Shown: one piece after another, positions 6,833-12,872 of the stretch
Numbering within the stretch: position 1 is the first letter of the stretch
How the letters are laid out: each line of letters opens with the position of its first letter
Notes under the pieces: model-generated
What the model was told of the DNA's origin: nothing
Databases searched by the model: none
What the model saw: the letters and a program-made list of their open reading frames with translations, nothing else
Translations under genes and position numbers: made by a program
Assembly: GCA_021785375.1 (NCBI GenBank)
Contig: JAJYFQ010000008.1
Location: 1-13,704 of the forward strand
Direction of reading: 5' to 3'
Source: Microcaldota archaeon
GTDB taxonomy: Archaea; Micrarchaeota; Micrarchaeia; Micrarchaeales; CABMGC01
Length of the DNA: 13,704 nucleotides

Positions 6833-7537
6833 CTACTCATCGCGCACGTTTAATGCCCGGGCCACCGCCTCTCTTATCTTGGGCATAAGCTGCGATACTC
6901 TAGACGCAGTCACCCCAAGATCCTCGCTTATGCCATACCTTGTCCTTCCCCTAAGCATCTGCTCAAGTACGAAAAGCCTGCGGGAGTCTAGCTTCTGTCT
7001 GATCTTTCCAAGAGCTTCCTGGAACCCCACTCTGCCTACGACACTCTCTTCCGTGGATGCACCATGATCTACCCTTTCGCTGCTGATCAGGTCCAGGAGG
7101 GTTGTGACATCGCCGTCTTTAAGAGTGATAGGTGCGCCCAGGCTCTTGAAATCATAACGCCTGTTCCTTCCAGTACTATGCATACTCCTTAGCGCATCAA
7201 CGATCTGACCAGTCATCCGCCTGTGTGCGTACGCGCTGAAACTGCCCAAGGAAGGATCGTACTTTGAGAGCGCATCGATCATGCCTATCGTAGCCTCTGA
7301 CTCGGCATCGCCGCGGCCGAACATGGAGTTGTACCCCCACATGTGCGAGGTCGTGCCGGCTGCCTTCCTTATGAATGGAATCAGGATCCCGATCAGCTCG
7401 TTCCGCAGTGCGGTGTCCCGCCTATTCCCAAGATATTTCCTGAAGAGCTCTAGGTCGCTCTCCACTGATCCTTCCCTAACGCACTCTTTTGGGAATGATA
7501 GTGGCGCCACCTTCCTTTCTGCCTGCCTGATTGCCAT
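6833..7537 (-). CDS. Sigma-70 family protein (bacterial-type sigma factor) in an archaeon
   Basis: This 234-residue protein closely resembles bacterial alternative sigma factors of the FliA/WhiG/SigF type. Region 2 is clear: RNELIGILIPFIRKAA (45-60), then TIGMIDALSKYDPSLG (83-98, the core-binding 2.2 helix) and FSAYAHRRMTGQIVDALRS (100-118, 2.3-2.4, with the aromatic F100 and Y103 kept). A linker with SLGAPITLKDGDVTTLLDLI (132-151) resembles the sigma finger 3.2 of bacterial factors. Region 4 follows: RRLFVLEQMLRG (186-197) and a helix-turn-helix YGISEDLGVTASRVSQL (201-217), whose SRVSQL is the same as in FliA. A full region 3 is missing. In bacteria such proteins direct RNA polymerase to promoters; what it does beside TBP and TFB is unknown. 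An archaeal TATA promoter, flanking archaeal genes and native-looking codons argue against contamination. Confidence 0.9.
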   Translation of the reverse strand: MAIRQAERKVAPLSFPKECVREGSVESDLELFRKYLGNRRDTALRNELIGILIPFIRKAAGTTSHMWGYNSMFGRGDAESEATIGMIDALSKYDPSLGSFSAYAHRRMTGQIVDALRSMHSTGRNRRYDFKSLGAPITLKDGDVTTLLDLISSERVDHGASTEESVVGRVGFQEALGKIRQKLDSRRLFVLEQMLRGRTRYGISEDLGVTASRVSQLMPKIREAVARALNVRDE

Positions 7538-7563
7538 AGATCCACGACAATGCTATGTTTCTT

Positions 7564-7580
7564 CCCATTTAAATATTTTT
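7564..7580. promoter_or_regulatory. Shared divergent TATA element of the sigma and zinc-ribbon genes
   Basis: ATTTAAAT (7568-7575), near the middle of an AT-rich stretch, is palindromic. It lies about 35 bases before the sigma ATG (7537, minus) and about 27 bases before the ATG at 7599 (plus). One TBP site, or two overlapping ones, would therefore serve both directions. Confidence 0.6.
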
Positions 7581-7598
7581 CAGCCGCATATGGAAAGC

Positions 7599-8162
7599 AT
7601 GGCGCAAAGGCTTGATGTTTACAGGAGCCTGGACAGTAGGCACAGGACGGCGCAGTACGTCAGGGCCGGAATAATCGCCTCGTGCCTCTCGGAGCCTACC
7701 AGGAACGGCGTCCTGGTCACGGAGTTAGGCAACAATGGCGACGTGCTAAACCAGATCTATACAAAGGGGGGTTCTCCTTACGAGGCGCTCTCATCATTCA
7801 TGGGTGTGGGCTTCGAACTCAGCGTCCAGGACATAGGGGCGTACAGGCCCTCTGAGGTCAGGGCGAGGTGCACGTCGTGCGGTAACGGGAGGATTGTGAG
7901 GGACCTTGACCTCAAGACCGCAAACGAGATAGACGAAGTTCCGGTTGTTCCGCTCTTCTCGTGCAGGTCGTGCGGCAAGCGCTTCTACTCGATGAGCGAC
8001 AGTTATCTCAGGAGACTGATTGAGGGGAATCTCCACATGTTTGACGCGGCGGACCTCAAGGAGAAGCAGAACAGCAGCGATGCGTTTATATATACTGTGA
8101 AAGAGTACATAGTCAGGGTATTCGCCGCCAAGAAGATAGGAAGGCTGGCGATCGAGAAGTGA
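7599..8162 (+). CDS. Zinc-ribbon protein of unknown function
   Basis: No family is recognised for the 187-residue product. Residues 1-88 form an alpha/beta N-terminal part (RTAQYVRAGIIASCLSEPT, then LVTELGNNGDVLNQIY and a FMGVGFELSVQDIG segment). Residues 91-125 carry two CxxC pairs, C91/C94 and C122/C125, 27 residues apart, a spacing typical of a zinc ribbon. The C-terminal 50 residues are helical with a basic end (AAKKIGRLAIEK). The start is the ATG at 7599, near the expected transcript start. An ATG at 7590 would add three residues but probably lies upstream of the transcript, and an open frame back to 7281 runs through the sigma gene. Its AAG-TGA-TC stop region doubles as the ribosome-binding sequence of the next gene. 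It could be a transcription or RNA-binding protein, but nothing proves this. Confidence 0.8.
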   Translation: MAQRLDVYRSLDSRHRTAQYVRAGIIASCLSEPTRNGVLVTELGNNGDVLNQIYTKGGSPYEALSSFMGVGFELSVQDIGAYRPSEVRARCTSCGNGRIVRDLDLKTANEIDEVPVVPLFSCRSCGKRFYSMSDSYLRRLIEGNLHMFDAADLKEKQNSSDAFIYTVKEYIVRVFAAKKIGRLAIEK

Positions 8163-8166
8163 TCTT

Positions 8167-8421
8167 ATGACGATAAGGATATCTGATCTTTACGGAAAGA
8201 AGGTTATCTCCACCTCTGGCGAGATGCTGGGCGAGGTCAGGGGAGTTATACTGGACATGGAGAAGGGCAGCGTGGCTCACCTTCTCTTCATGGAGATGGG
8301 ACAGCTCGTCATGAGCAGCAACCTCAGAGGCGACTTCCACAAGAACAGCGTATCCTACGACAGGGTAACGAGGATGTCAGAGACCATAGTGGTCAAGTCT
8401 GCGCCTCCTGCCGAGAAGTAG
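8167..8421 (+). CDS. PRC-barrel domain protein
   Basis: The 84-residue protein is a single PRC-barrel domain, a small beta-barrel found in bacterial photosynthetic reaction centre H subunits, in RimM and as stand-alone proteins in many archaea. The pattern ISDLYGKKVISTSGEMLGEV (residues 5-24) followed by VILDMEKGSVAHLLF (27-41) and a later SYDRVTRMSETIVVK (63-77) is characteristic. In archaea the stand-alone forms are of unknown function; RimM suggests protein or ribosome binding. It follows the zinc-ribbon gene by four bases and is coupled through the overlapping AAGTGATC sequence, so both are probably made together. Convergent with rpoP. Confidence 0.85.
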   Translation: MTIRISDLYGKKVISTSGEMLGEVRGVILDMEKGSVAHLLFMEMGQLVMSSNLRGDFHKNSVSYDRVTRMSETIVVKSAPPAEK

Positions 8422-8424
8422 GGC

Positions 8425-8441
8425 ATCGCAGGATCTGCGAT
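8425..8441. terminator. Small hairpin between convergent PRC-barrel and rpoP genes
   Basis: ATCGCA (8425-8430) pairs with TGCGAT (8436-8441) around a five-base loop; a second copy of TGCGATC follows at 8452-8458. It lies in the 35-base gap between convergent stop codons. No T-tract follows, so a terminator role is only possible. Confidence 0.25.
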
Positions 8442-8456
8442 CCTATTGCTATGCGA

Positions 8457-8588
8457 TCAATCAGTGGAGACAGTCTTTGCGAGTGAGGACCTCTTCTTTG
8501 CGAGGACCCTGTAGCCGCAGTACGGGCACCTGATGAACTTGTCGAGGCTCTTCACTTCCTTTCCACAATGCAAACAAACGTAGGCCAT
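8457..8588 (-). CDS. rpoP: DNA-directed RNA polymerase subunit P (Rpb12 homologue)
   Basis: This 43-residue zinc-binding subunit of archaeal RNA polymerase is easily missed because of its size. The sequence begins MAYVCLHCGKEV and continues FIRCPYCGYRVLAKKR, giving four metal-binding cysteines C5, C8, C21 and C24, followed by the basic GYRVLAKKR stretch typical of Rpb12/RpoP. Rpb12 helps assembly and promoter opening. The start at 8588 follows the TGA of the preceding gene in AAG-TGA-TACC-ATG, so the stop lies within a GTGAT ribosome-binding sequence. It is the last gene of the exosome superoperon seen here, and its position near eL43 is conserved across many archaea. Confidence 0.93.
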   Translation of the reverse strand: MAYVCLHCGKEVKSLDKFIRCPYCGYRVLAKKRSSLAKTVSTD

Positions 8589-8592
8589 GGTA

Positions 8593-8964
8593 TCACTTTT
8601 TCATATTCGAGAGGTTCGACTTCAGCCATGCGGTGAGGTCGCGGTGGAGCTCTGACTTGCTCGTGTCTATCACCCTGACCTTCATCGTGGCTTTGTACTC
8701 CTCATCATCTAGCGTGAGTATCGGCTGGTAATCGTTGAGGGTGGAGAAGTGGACCTCTATCCAATGGAGCTTTCCGTGCATGTAGTCCCTTGCGACATCC
8801 TCCGTCATCGGCATTGACGAGAAACTGAAGAGAATCCCGTTGCACCAGTAGAGCGGGAGGTTCCCTGCCGGGGTGACCCTCTCCCTGAGCAGGTCGTTGA
8901 CCCCGGTGTTGATGATGTCGTGTATCACGACCTCGGTTGTCGGCTGCATAGTTATTTTTACCAT
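8593..8964 (-). CDS. Unknown 123-residue protein inside the exosome superoperon
   Basis: No family is recognised. The start ATG at 8964 follows the eL43 stop by one base; an in-frame ATG at 8949 would shorten it by five residues. The protein looks like a mixed alpha/beta single domain: a leading strand (VKITMQPTTEVVIHDI), a LLRERVTPAGNLPLYWCNGILFSFSS segment, and a region HWIEVHFSTLNDYQPILTLDDEEYKATMKVRVIDTS with alternating strands. The C-terminus is a charged helix (ELHRDLTAWLKSNLSNMKK). The alternating hydrophobic pattern is compatible with a small RNA- or protein-binding domain, but no motif supports a role. It sits between eL43 and rpoP, where other archaea often have these two next to each other, sometimes followed by KEOPS Pcc1 and prefoldin beta. 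Confidence 0.85.
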   Translation of the reverse strand: MVKITMQPTTEVVIHDIINTGVNDLLRERVTPAGNLPLYWCNGILFSFSSMPMTEDVARDYMHGKLHWIEVHFSTLNDYQPILTLDDEEYKATMKVRVIDTSKSELHRDLTAWLKSNLSNMKK

Positions 8965-8965
8965 T

Positions 8966-9214
8966 TTATCTTCCCGACTCTCCAGCGAGTCTGTTCAGAA
9001 GCATGCTCACCGTCTCTCCTGCCGCGGTCTTGAGGTTGTATGCGCCTCCGGCGAACGTGGCGTTGCAGTACCTGCACGTCCAGATGCCCGTGCCCTGTCT
9101 CTTCACGGCAACCTTTCCGCAGACGTCGCACCTGTACCTCGACTTCTTCTCACGCATGACCGAAGCGTATCTCTTCCTGAGCCCTACTCCGTACCTTATG
9201 CTTGCGTTTGACAT
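8966..9214 (-). CDS. rpl37ae: Large-subunit ribosomal protein eL43 (L37Ae)
   Basis: The 82-residue protein is the zinc-ribbon protein eL43 of the large ribosomal subunit. Evidence is the N-terminal RYGVGLRKRYASVMREKKSRYRC and the zinc ligands C29, C32, C47 and C50 (RCDVCGK then WTCRYCNATFAGGAY), as in the family. Length is typical. It starts one base after the rrp42 stop, with GAGTGAT overlapping that stop. The C-terminal LAGESGR is a little longer and less conserved than the core. Confidence 0.95.
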   Translation of the reverse strand: MSNASIRYGVGLRKRYASVMREKKSRYRCDVCGKVAVKRQGTGIWTCRYCNATFAGGAYNLKTAAGETVSMLLNRLAGESGR

Positions 9215-9215
9215 A

Positions 9216-10007
9216 TCACTCGCCTATTGATTTCTTTATCATGCTCCTTAAATCTTTCGATCTCTCCAGGGTCACGTCCATCATCGTGTCCACCTGCTTC
9301 GGTGTGAATCCCGACCCGCCTAGCCCCTTCTGCATCGCCCTTATGTTGTTTCCATCCGTGGATATCGTGAGCCTCGAGTCGATGAAGAGCTCCTCGTTTG
9401 CGTTAGGATCGAGTATGATCTTGTCCGACATAATCCCGAACGTGGATGAGACCACCATATTTGCGAGAGGCAGCCTTCCCAGGTCGCCTTCCCTGATCAC
9501 AGTCTCCGCTGCCGCGTCGTACTTGGGCATTCGGCAGCTGGACAGGGCTGCCTGCGCTGCAAGCGCGCTTGCATCGAAGAGGTTTCCGTCATAGTTGAGC
9601 ACGTAAACGTCTATGAAGACGTTCCAGACCTTGTCCTTCTCTATGAAGAGCTTGGAGAGGTCGACTACTCCCGCTGCCCTTATGCCCCTGTCAGTTACCC
9701 TTGCGAGCTCTATCGCCTCTGGCGTAGGAGGCCCGACGTCGAATGACTCAGCCGCAAGCGGAAGCAGCTCTGCGGATGCCATAAGGTTTCCCTCGTTAGG
9801 CTTGTCGGGCATTGGCTCCCCGACTCCCAGCTTGACTCCCGCAAGAACCTTGGTGTTCCCAATGTTCGCCTCCGCTGATCCCTCGGCATTCGGAATCGTC
9901 CCTATTCTTATCGTTATGTCCCTGTACTCAAGGAGCTTCCTCGCGTCCTCGCGCATGTCCTTTGCCAGCATCTCCTTGATGTACTCTCCGGTTATCGTTG
10001 TCTTCAT
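9216..10007 (-). CDS. rrp42: Exosome complex subunit Rrp42
   Basis: The 263-residue protein has an RNase PH fold and forms the hexameric exosome ring with Rrp41. It supports 3'-to-5' RNA decay and RNA tailing but lacks catalysis of its own. Typical segments: DARKLLEYRDITIRIGTIPNAEGSA (residues 21-45, RNase PH start), ANIGNTKVLAGVKLGVGEP (47-65), ELARVTDRGIRAAGVVDLSKL (100-120), WNVFIDVYVLNYDGNLFDA (128-146) and LDPNANEELFIDSRLTIS (199-216). Length is normal. The start ATG is at 10007; AAG-TGA-TATC precedes it, so the rrp41 stop is in the ribosome-binding sequence. Confidence 0.97.
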   Translation of the reverse strand: MKTTITGEYIKEMLAKDMREDARKLLEYRDITIRIGTIPNAEGSAEANIGNTKVLAGVKLGVGEPMPDKPNEGNLMASAELLPLAAESFDVGPPTPEAIELARVTDRGIRAAGVVDLSKLFIEKDKVWNVFIDVYVLNYDGNLFDASALAAQAALSSCRMPKYDAAAETVIREGDLGRLPLANMVVSSTFGIMSDKIILDPNANEELFIDSRLTISTDGNNIRAMQKGLGGSGFTPKQVDTMMDVTLERSKDLRSMIKKSIGE

Positions 10008-10011
10008 GATA

Positions 10012-10788
10012 TCACTTTTGTGCCTGAGGCGTGTATGACGGTGCCTCGTTCTTGTACTTCTCGCTTATCTCCATATACTGCTTCTTCAGCGCATCCGACT
10101 GCATCTTCGAGATCATCTTCCCCGCATCCGCCGCCATCCGTATGCCGCGGTTTATCTCGTCCTTTGTCATGTCCCCGTCCATCTGGAGGAGCAGTATCCT
10201 GCCGGTCCTTGGCGAGATGACTATTGGTACGTCGGCATCGGAGTAATTGTCTTCTATCTTGTTCAGGTCGATGACGATCTGGTCCCCGATCTTTCCTATA
10301 GAGACCCCGTAGGGAAGGTCCGTCATAGGTATTCCAGACGCTGCGACAGCCACTGCCGCGGCGGTCACCCCGGCGGCCCTCGTTCCGCCGTCTCCCTGAA
10401 GCACCTCTACGTATATGTTGATCTCACTCCCCGGAAAGTTCTCCGTTATTATCGCATTCTCGAATACCTCCTTGATGACCTTCGATATCTCTATCGAGCG
10501 CCTGTTGGGCCCGCTCCTCCCGTGCTCCTCGAGAGAGGAGAACGGCGCCATCTGGTACCTGCACTTTATCACTGCCCTCTCTGGGTTCGATGTGTGCTTC
10601 GGGAGCGCCTCGCTCGGCCCGTAGACCGCTGCCATTATCTTGTTGTTGCCCCACTCGATGTACGCGGACCCTGCCGCATTCTTGAGCACATTCGCCTCTA
10701 TCCTCGACGGCCGGATATCTCCGGGAAGCCTTCCGTCCAGCCTCTTTCCGTCTACAATCAATACCGGTTTTTCTCCTGATCCTGACAT
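10012..10788 (-). CDS. rrp41: Exosome complex exonuclease Rrp41
   Basis: This is the catalytic subunit of the archaeal exosome, a phosphate-dependent 3'-to-5' exoribonuclease that can also add RNA tails. The 258 residues contain the RLDGRLPGDIRP start (17-28), the RYQMAPFSSLEEHGRSGPNRRSIEIS stretch with the phosphate- and RNA-binding arginines (77-102), QGDGGTRAAGVTAA (131-144) and the active site DLNKIEDNYSDADVPIV (174-190). D180 and D186 keep the six-residue spacing of the catalytic aspartates known from the Sulfolobus enzyme. The C-terminal tail (after about 235) is charged and less conserved. The ATG at 10788 is preceded by AAG-TGA-TAAC, containing the rrp4 stop. Confidence 0.97.
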   Translation of the reverse strand: MSGSGEKPVLIVDGKRLDGRLPGDIRPSRIEANVLKNAAGSAYIEWGNNKIMAAVYGPSEALPKHTSNPERAVIKCRYQMAPFSSLEEHGRSGPNRRSIEISKVIKEVFENAIITENFPGSEINIYVEVLQGDGGTRAAGVTAAAVAVAASGIPMTDLPYGVSIGKIGDQIVIDLNKIEDNYSDADVPIVISPRTGRILLLQMDGDMTKDEINRGIRMAADAGKMISKMQSDALKKQYMEISEKYKNEAPSYTPQAQK

Positions 10789-10792
10789 GTTA

Positions 10793-11392
10793 TCACTTTC
10801 CAGTTTCCAACAGCGCCTTTATCCTGTTCGTGAGGCCCGCTGTGTGAGCCTCCTGCTGAATCGTCACTATCGCCTCTGTCGCGAGGTCAACCTTTCCGCC
10901 CTTTATCCATACCAGGCCGTTGAGACCGACCGTTATGCTCGACTGGGTCAGCTGCGTCAGCTGCCTGATCATGGTGTTCCCCTTTCCGAGTATTCTCGGT
11001 ATCTTTGCGGGGTTCACGTAAAGGATCTTGCCTCCGAAGAGCTTCCTCGGCCTCGTGAGTATCGCGGTCTTTGTCTTGTCGAGCTCCTTCACGCTCGCCT
11101 CTATTATGTCACCTGCCATGAGGTCGTCATTGCAGTCCTTTGCGAATATCAGTCCCTTGTACGGCGAGTTGAGGTCTATGAAGTATACGCTGAGCTTGTC
11201 CTCCGCTACGACTCCTACGACCTGGTCGCCCATCCTGGGGTACCACATCCCCTCAAGCGGCGTGAGCACCTTCCTCTCTTCATCGTAGACGCTCATTATC
11301 GTTGAGTACGTCTTCCCGTCCTCCGTGAACGCCTCGTCTATCCTCAATGGCTTGTCTTCAAGCTTCTCTCCTGGCACGACTATTCTCTGCAT
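10793..11392 (-). CDS. rrp4: Exosome RNA-binding cap protein Rrp4
   Basis: The 199-residue protein forms part of the cap of the archaeal exosome and binds RNA substrates. It has the usual three parts: an N-terminal domain starting MQRIVVPGEKLED (1-50), an S1 RNA-binding domain (about 55-115, with RMGDQVVGVVAEDKLSVYFID) and a C-terminal KH domain (about 120-180) with the ILGKGNTMI loop (135-143) and the strand SSITVGLNGLVWIKG (151-165). The KH loop GKGN matches the usual GxxG form. The start at 11392 has a GGTGAAAC ribosome-binding sequence immediately behind the SBDS stop. Confidence 0.96.
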   Translation of the reverse strand: MQRIVVPGEKLEDKPLRIDEAFTEDGKTYSTIMSVYDEERKVLTPLEGMWYPRMGDQVVGVVAEDKLSVYFIDLNSPYKGLIFAKDCNDDLMAGDIIEASVKELDKTKTAILTRPRKLFGGKILYVNPAKIPRILGKGNTMIRQLTQLTQSSITVGLNGLVWIKGGKVDLATEAIVTIQQEAHTAGLTNRIKALLETGK

Positions 11393-11401
11393 TGTTTCAC
11401 C

Positions 11402-12085
11402 TTATTCCAGCTCTTTCGTCACGGCGCTTCCCTTCGTGTAGCTGTTGAGCTTGTCGAAGAACTCGAGCTTCAGGCCCGCCGGGAACTCCAACATTGCCTT
11501 CAGCGACCCGTCATTGAGCCAGCCCTCGGACTTGAGCCCGTACTGCTTCAGCAGCCCGTAGCACCTGTTCGAGAACTCCGCCGGTATTACTACCTCTATC
11601 TTCGCCGTAGCGAACTTCAATGGAAGCGTTATGCTTATCTTCTTTATCACAGCCTCAACCTGCTCGTTTGCGTTCTTGAAAGGGTCTATCGCGACCCTCG
11701 CCTCGTTCATCGCATTCTCTATTCTCTGGGGCGGATGCGGCGCATTCGTCCTCGGATCTATCGAGTTGGTTGCGATGATCGATACTATCTGTTTTCTCTT
11801 CTCCTCCATCAGCTTTGCCTTCTGTTCCGTGGTTATAGGCACATTACCGTGCTTGAGTATCATGTCTGCGATCTTGGCTATGTCCTCGGTGTTGAAGGCC
11901 TTCTTTATCTTGTCCTGACTCTGCCTCTTTCCCTTGTTGGCATCCTCGAATATCTCCTCGGCCTGAAGCACAGCGATGGGGTTCGTCTTCTTTCCCGTCA
12001 TGTACTCGTATGCGCCGTCAGCATCGACGAGTATCTCGAACCGCTCTCCGTTTACCGTGTACTTCGCCACTACCGTCTTTGACAT
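11402..12085 (-). CDS. sbds: Ribosome maturation protein SBDS (Sdo1)
   Basis: The 227-residue protein is an SBDS homologue that works in maturation of the large ribosomal subunit; eukaryotic relatives release eIF6. The N-terminal FYSH domain (about 1-85) starts KTVVAKYTVNGERFEILVDADGAYEY and includes LQAEEIFEDANKGKRQSQDKI (40-60). The linker and helical domain carry the well-conserved NSIDPRTNAPHPPQRIENAM (107-126). The C-terminal ferredoxin-like domain (about 155-227) includes FATAKIEVVIPAEFSNRCYGLLKQYG. The ATG at 12085 is preferred; an in-frame GTG at 12094 would add three residues. It lies 14 bases behind the psmA stop, in the order psmA - SBDS - rrp4 - rrp41 - rrp42. Confidence 0.97.
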   Translation of the reverse strand: MSKTVVAKYTVNGERFEILVDADGAYEYMTGKKTNPIAVLQAEEIFEDANKGKRQSQDKIKKAFNTEDIAKIADMILKHGNVPITTEQKAKLMEEKRKQIVSIIATNSIDPRTNAPHPPQRIENAMNEARVAIDPFKNANEQVEAVIKKISITLPLKFATAKIEVVIPAEFSNRCYGLLKQYGLKSEGWLNDGSLKAMLEFPAGLKLEFFDKLNSYTKGSAVTKELE

Positions 12086-12099
12086 ACCGCTCACTGCTG

Positions 12100-12795
12100 T
12101 CAGAGATAGCCTACCAGCTTCTCCTGTGGGAGAATTAGGAACTCGCTGCCGGCCTGGATGTAGCCTATGTCAACGTTGTCCATGGTGAGCTTCTCTTCGC
12201 TAATCTTCTTCAATATCTTGATCCCGAGTCCTATCGTGTCATCGAGTGACATGTTCTTCTTGTACTCCTTCATGAGGATCTCCGTGGCCACCTTCTTTCC
12301 GGATCCGACCGCATCGGCCGTATACCCCAGGAACGAGGCGCCAGGCTCTATCTCGAAGAGCCTCGGCTCGGTGTCTATCCCTCCGACCAGTAGCGAGACC
12401 GCGTACGGCCTTATGCCCCCGTACTGCGTTGCCTGCATCATGTACGATGAGATCCCCTTGGCGAGCGACTCCACCGACTTGACTTCGTCGAATATGAGCC
12501 TGTGGTTCTGCGCCGAGCTCCTTGCCGTGTCTATTATGTGGAGCCCGTCGGCAACCATCCCGCTGTAGGTGGCGCCTATGTGGGCGTCTATCTTGAAGAC
12601 CTTCTGTATCGTCTTCGAGACTGCCAGCGGCTCGGTTATGTTCTTGTGCGCCACGAAGACTACCGCATCCTCTGCGATCATGCCTATCGATGTGGCGCCC
12701 TTTCTCACGGCCTCCTTGGCATACTCCACCTGGAAGAGCCTCCCGTCTGGGTTGAACATCACTCCCCTATCATACGCTTGTACGTTTGGATACAT
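12100..12795 (-). CDS. psmA: Proteasome alpha subunit
   Basis: The 231-residue protein forms the outer rings of the archaeal 20S proteasome, which gate access to the proteolytic chamber. The family's signature YDRGVMFNPDGRLFQVEYAKEAV lies at residues 8-30, followed by KGATSIGMIAEDAVVFVAHKN. The pattern GATYSGMVADGLHIIDTAR and the QYGGIRPYAVSLLVGGID stretch are typical of alpha subunits. No catalytic N-terminal threonine is present, as expected. The ATG at 12795 is chosen because GGTG (minus strand) lies six bases upstream; a GTG at 12804 would add three residues. It is the first visible gene of the superoperon, so one promoter at about 12833-12844 may drive all eight genes. Confidence 0.96.
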   Translation of the reverse strand: MYPNVQAYDRGVMFNPDGRLFQVEYAKEAVRKGATSIGMIAEDAVVFVAHKNITEPLAVSKTIQKVFKIDAHIGATYSGMVADGLHIIDTARSSAQNHRLIFDEVKSVESLAKGISSYMMQATQYGGIRPYAVSLLVGGIDTEPRLFEIEPGASFLGYTADAVGSGKKVATEILMKEYKKNMSLDDTIGLGIKILKKISEEKLTMDNVDIGYIQAGSEFLILPQEKLVGYL

Positions 12796-12832
12796 AACTT
12801 GCACCTTTGTTAGAATATGAGCACAAAAAGGT

Positions 12833-12844
12833 AATATTATAACC
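12833..12844 (-). promoter_or_regulatory. TATA box of the exosome superoperon
   Basis: The minus strand reads GGTTATAATATT here, about 43 bases before the psmA ATG at 12795. The transcript would begin near 12812, with a leader of about 17 bases containing the AGGTG ribosome-binding sequence. Confidence 0.55.
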
Positions 12845-12872
12845 GTAATACTCGGTTTTAAAGGTTATAATA
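12835..12872. repeat. Inverted repeat in the psmA/mrp divergent promoter
   Basis: TATTATAACC (12835-12844) and GGTTATAATA (12863-12872) are perfect 10-base inverted repeats separated by 18 bases. Each arm contains a TTATAA core that can act as a TATA element, one for each direction. A smaller inverted pair, AACCG (12841-12845) and CGGTT (12853-12857), is nested in it. Confidence 0.75.

Noticed and set aside
7281..7598. Long N-terminal extension of the zinc-ribbon protein
   Set aside because: It is antisense to the sigma gene and crosses the shared TATA element.
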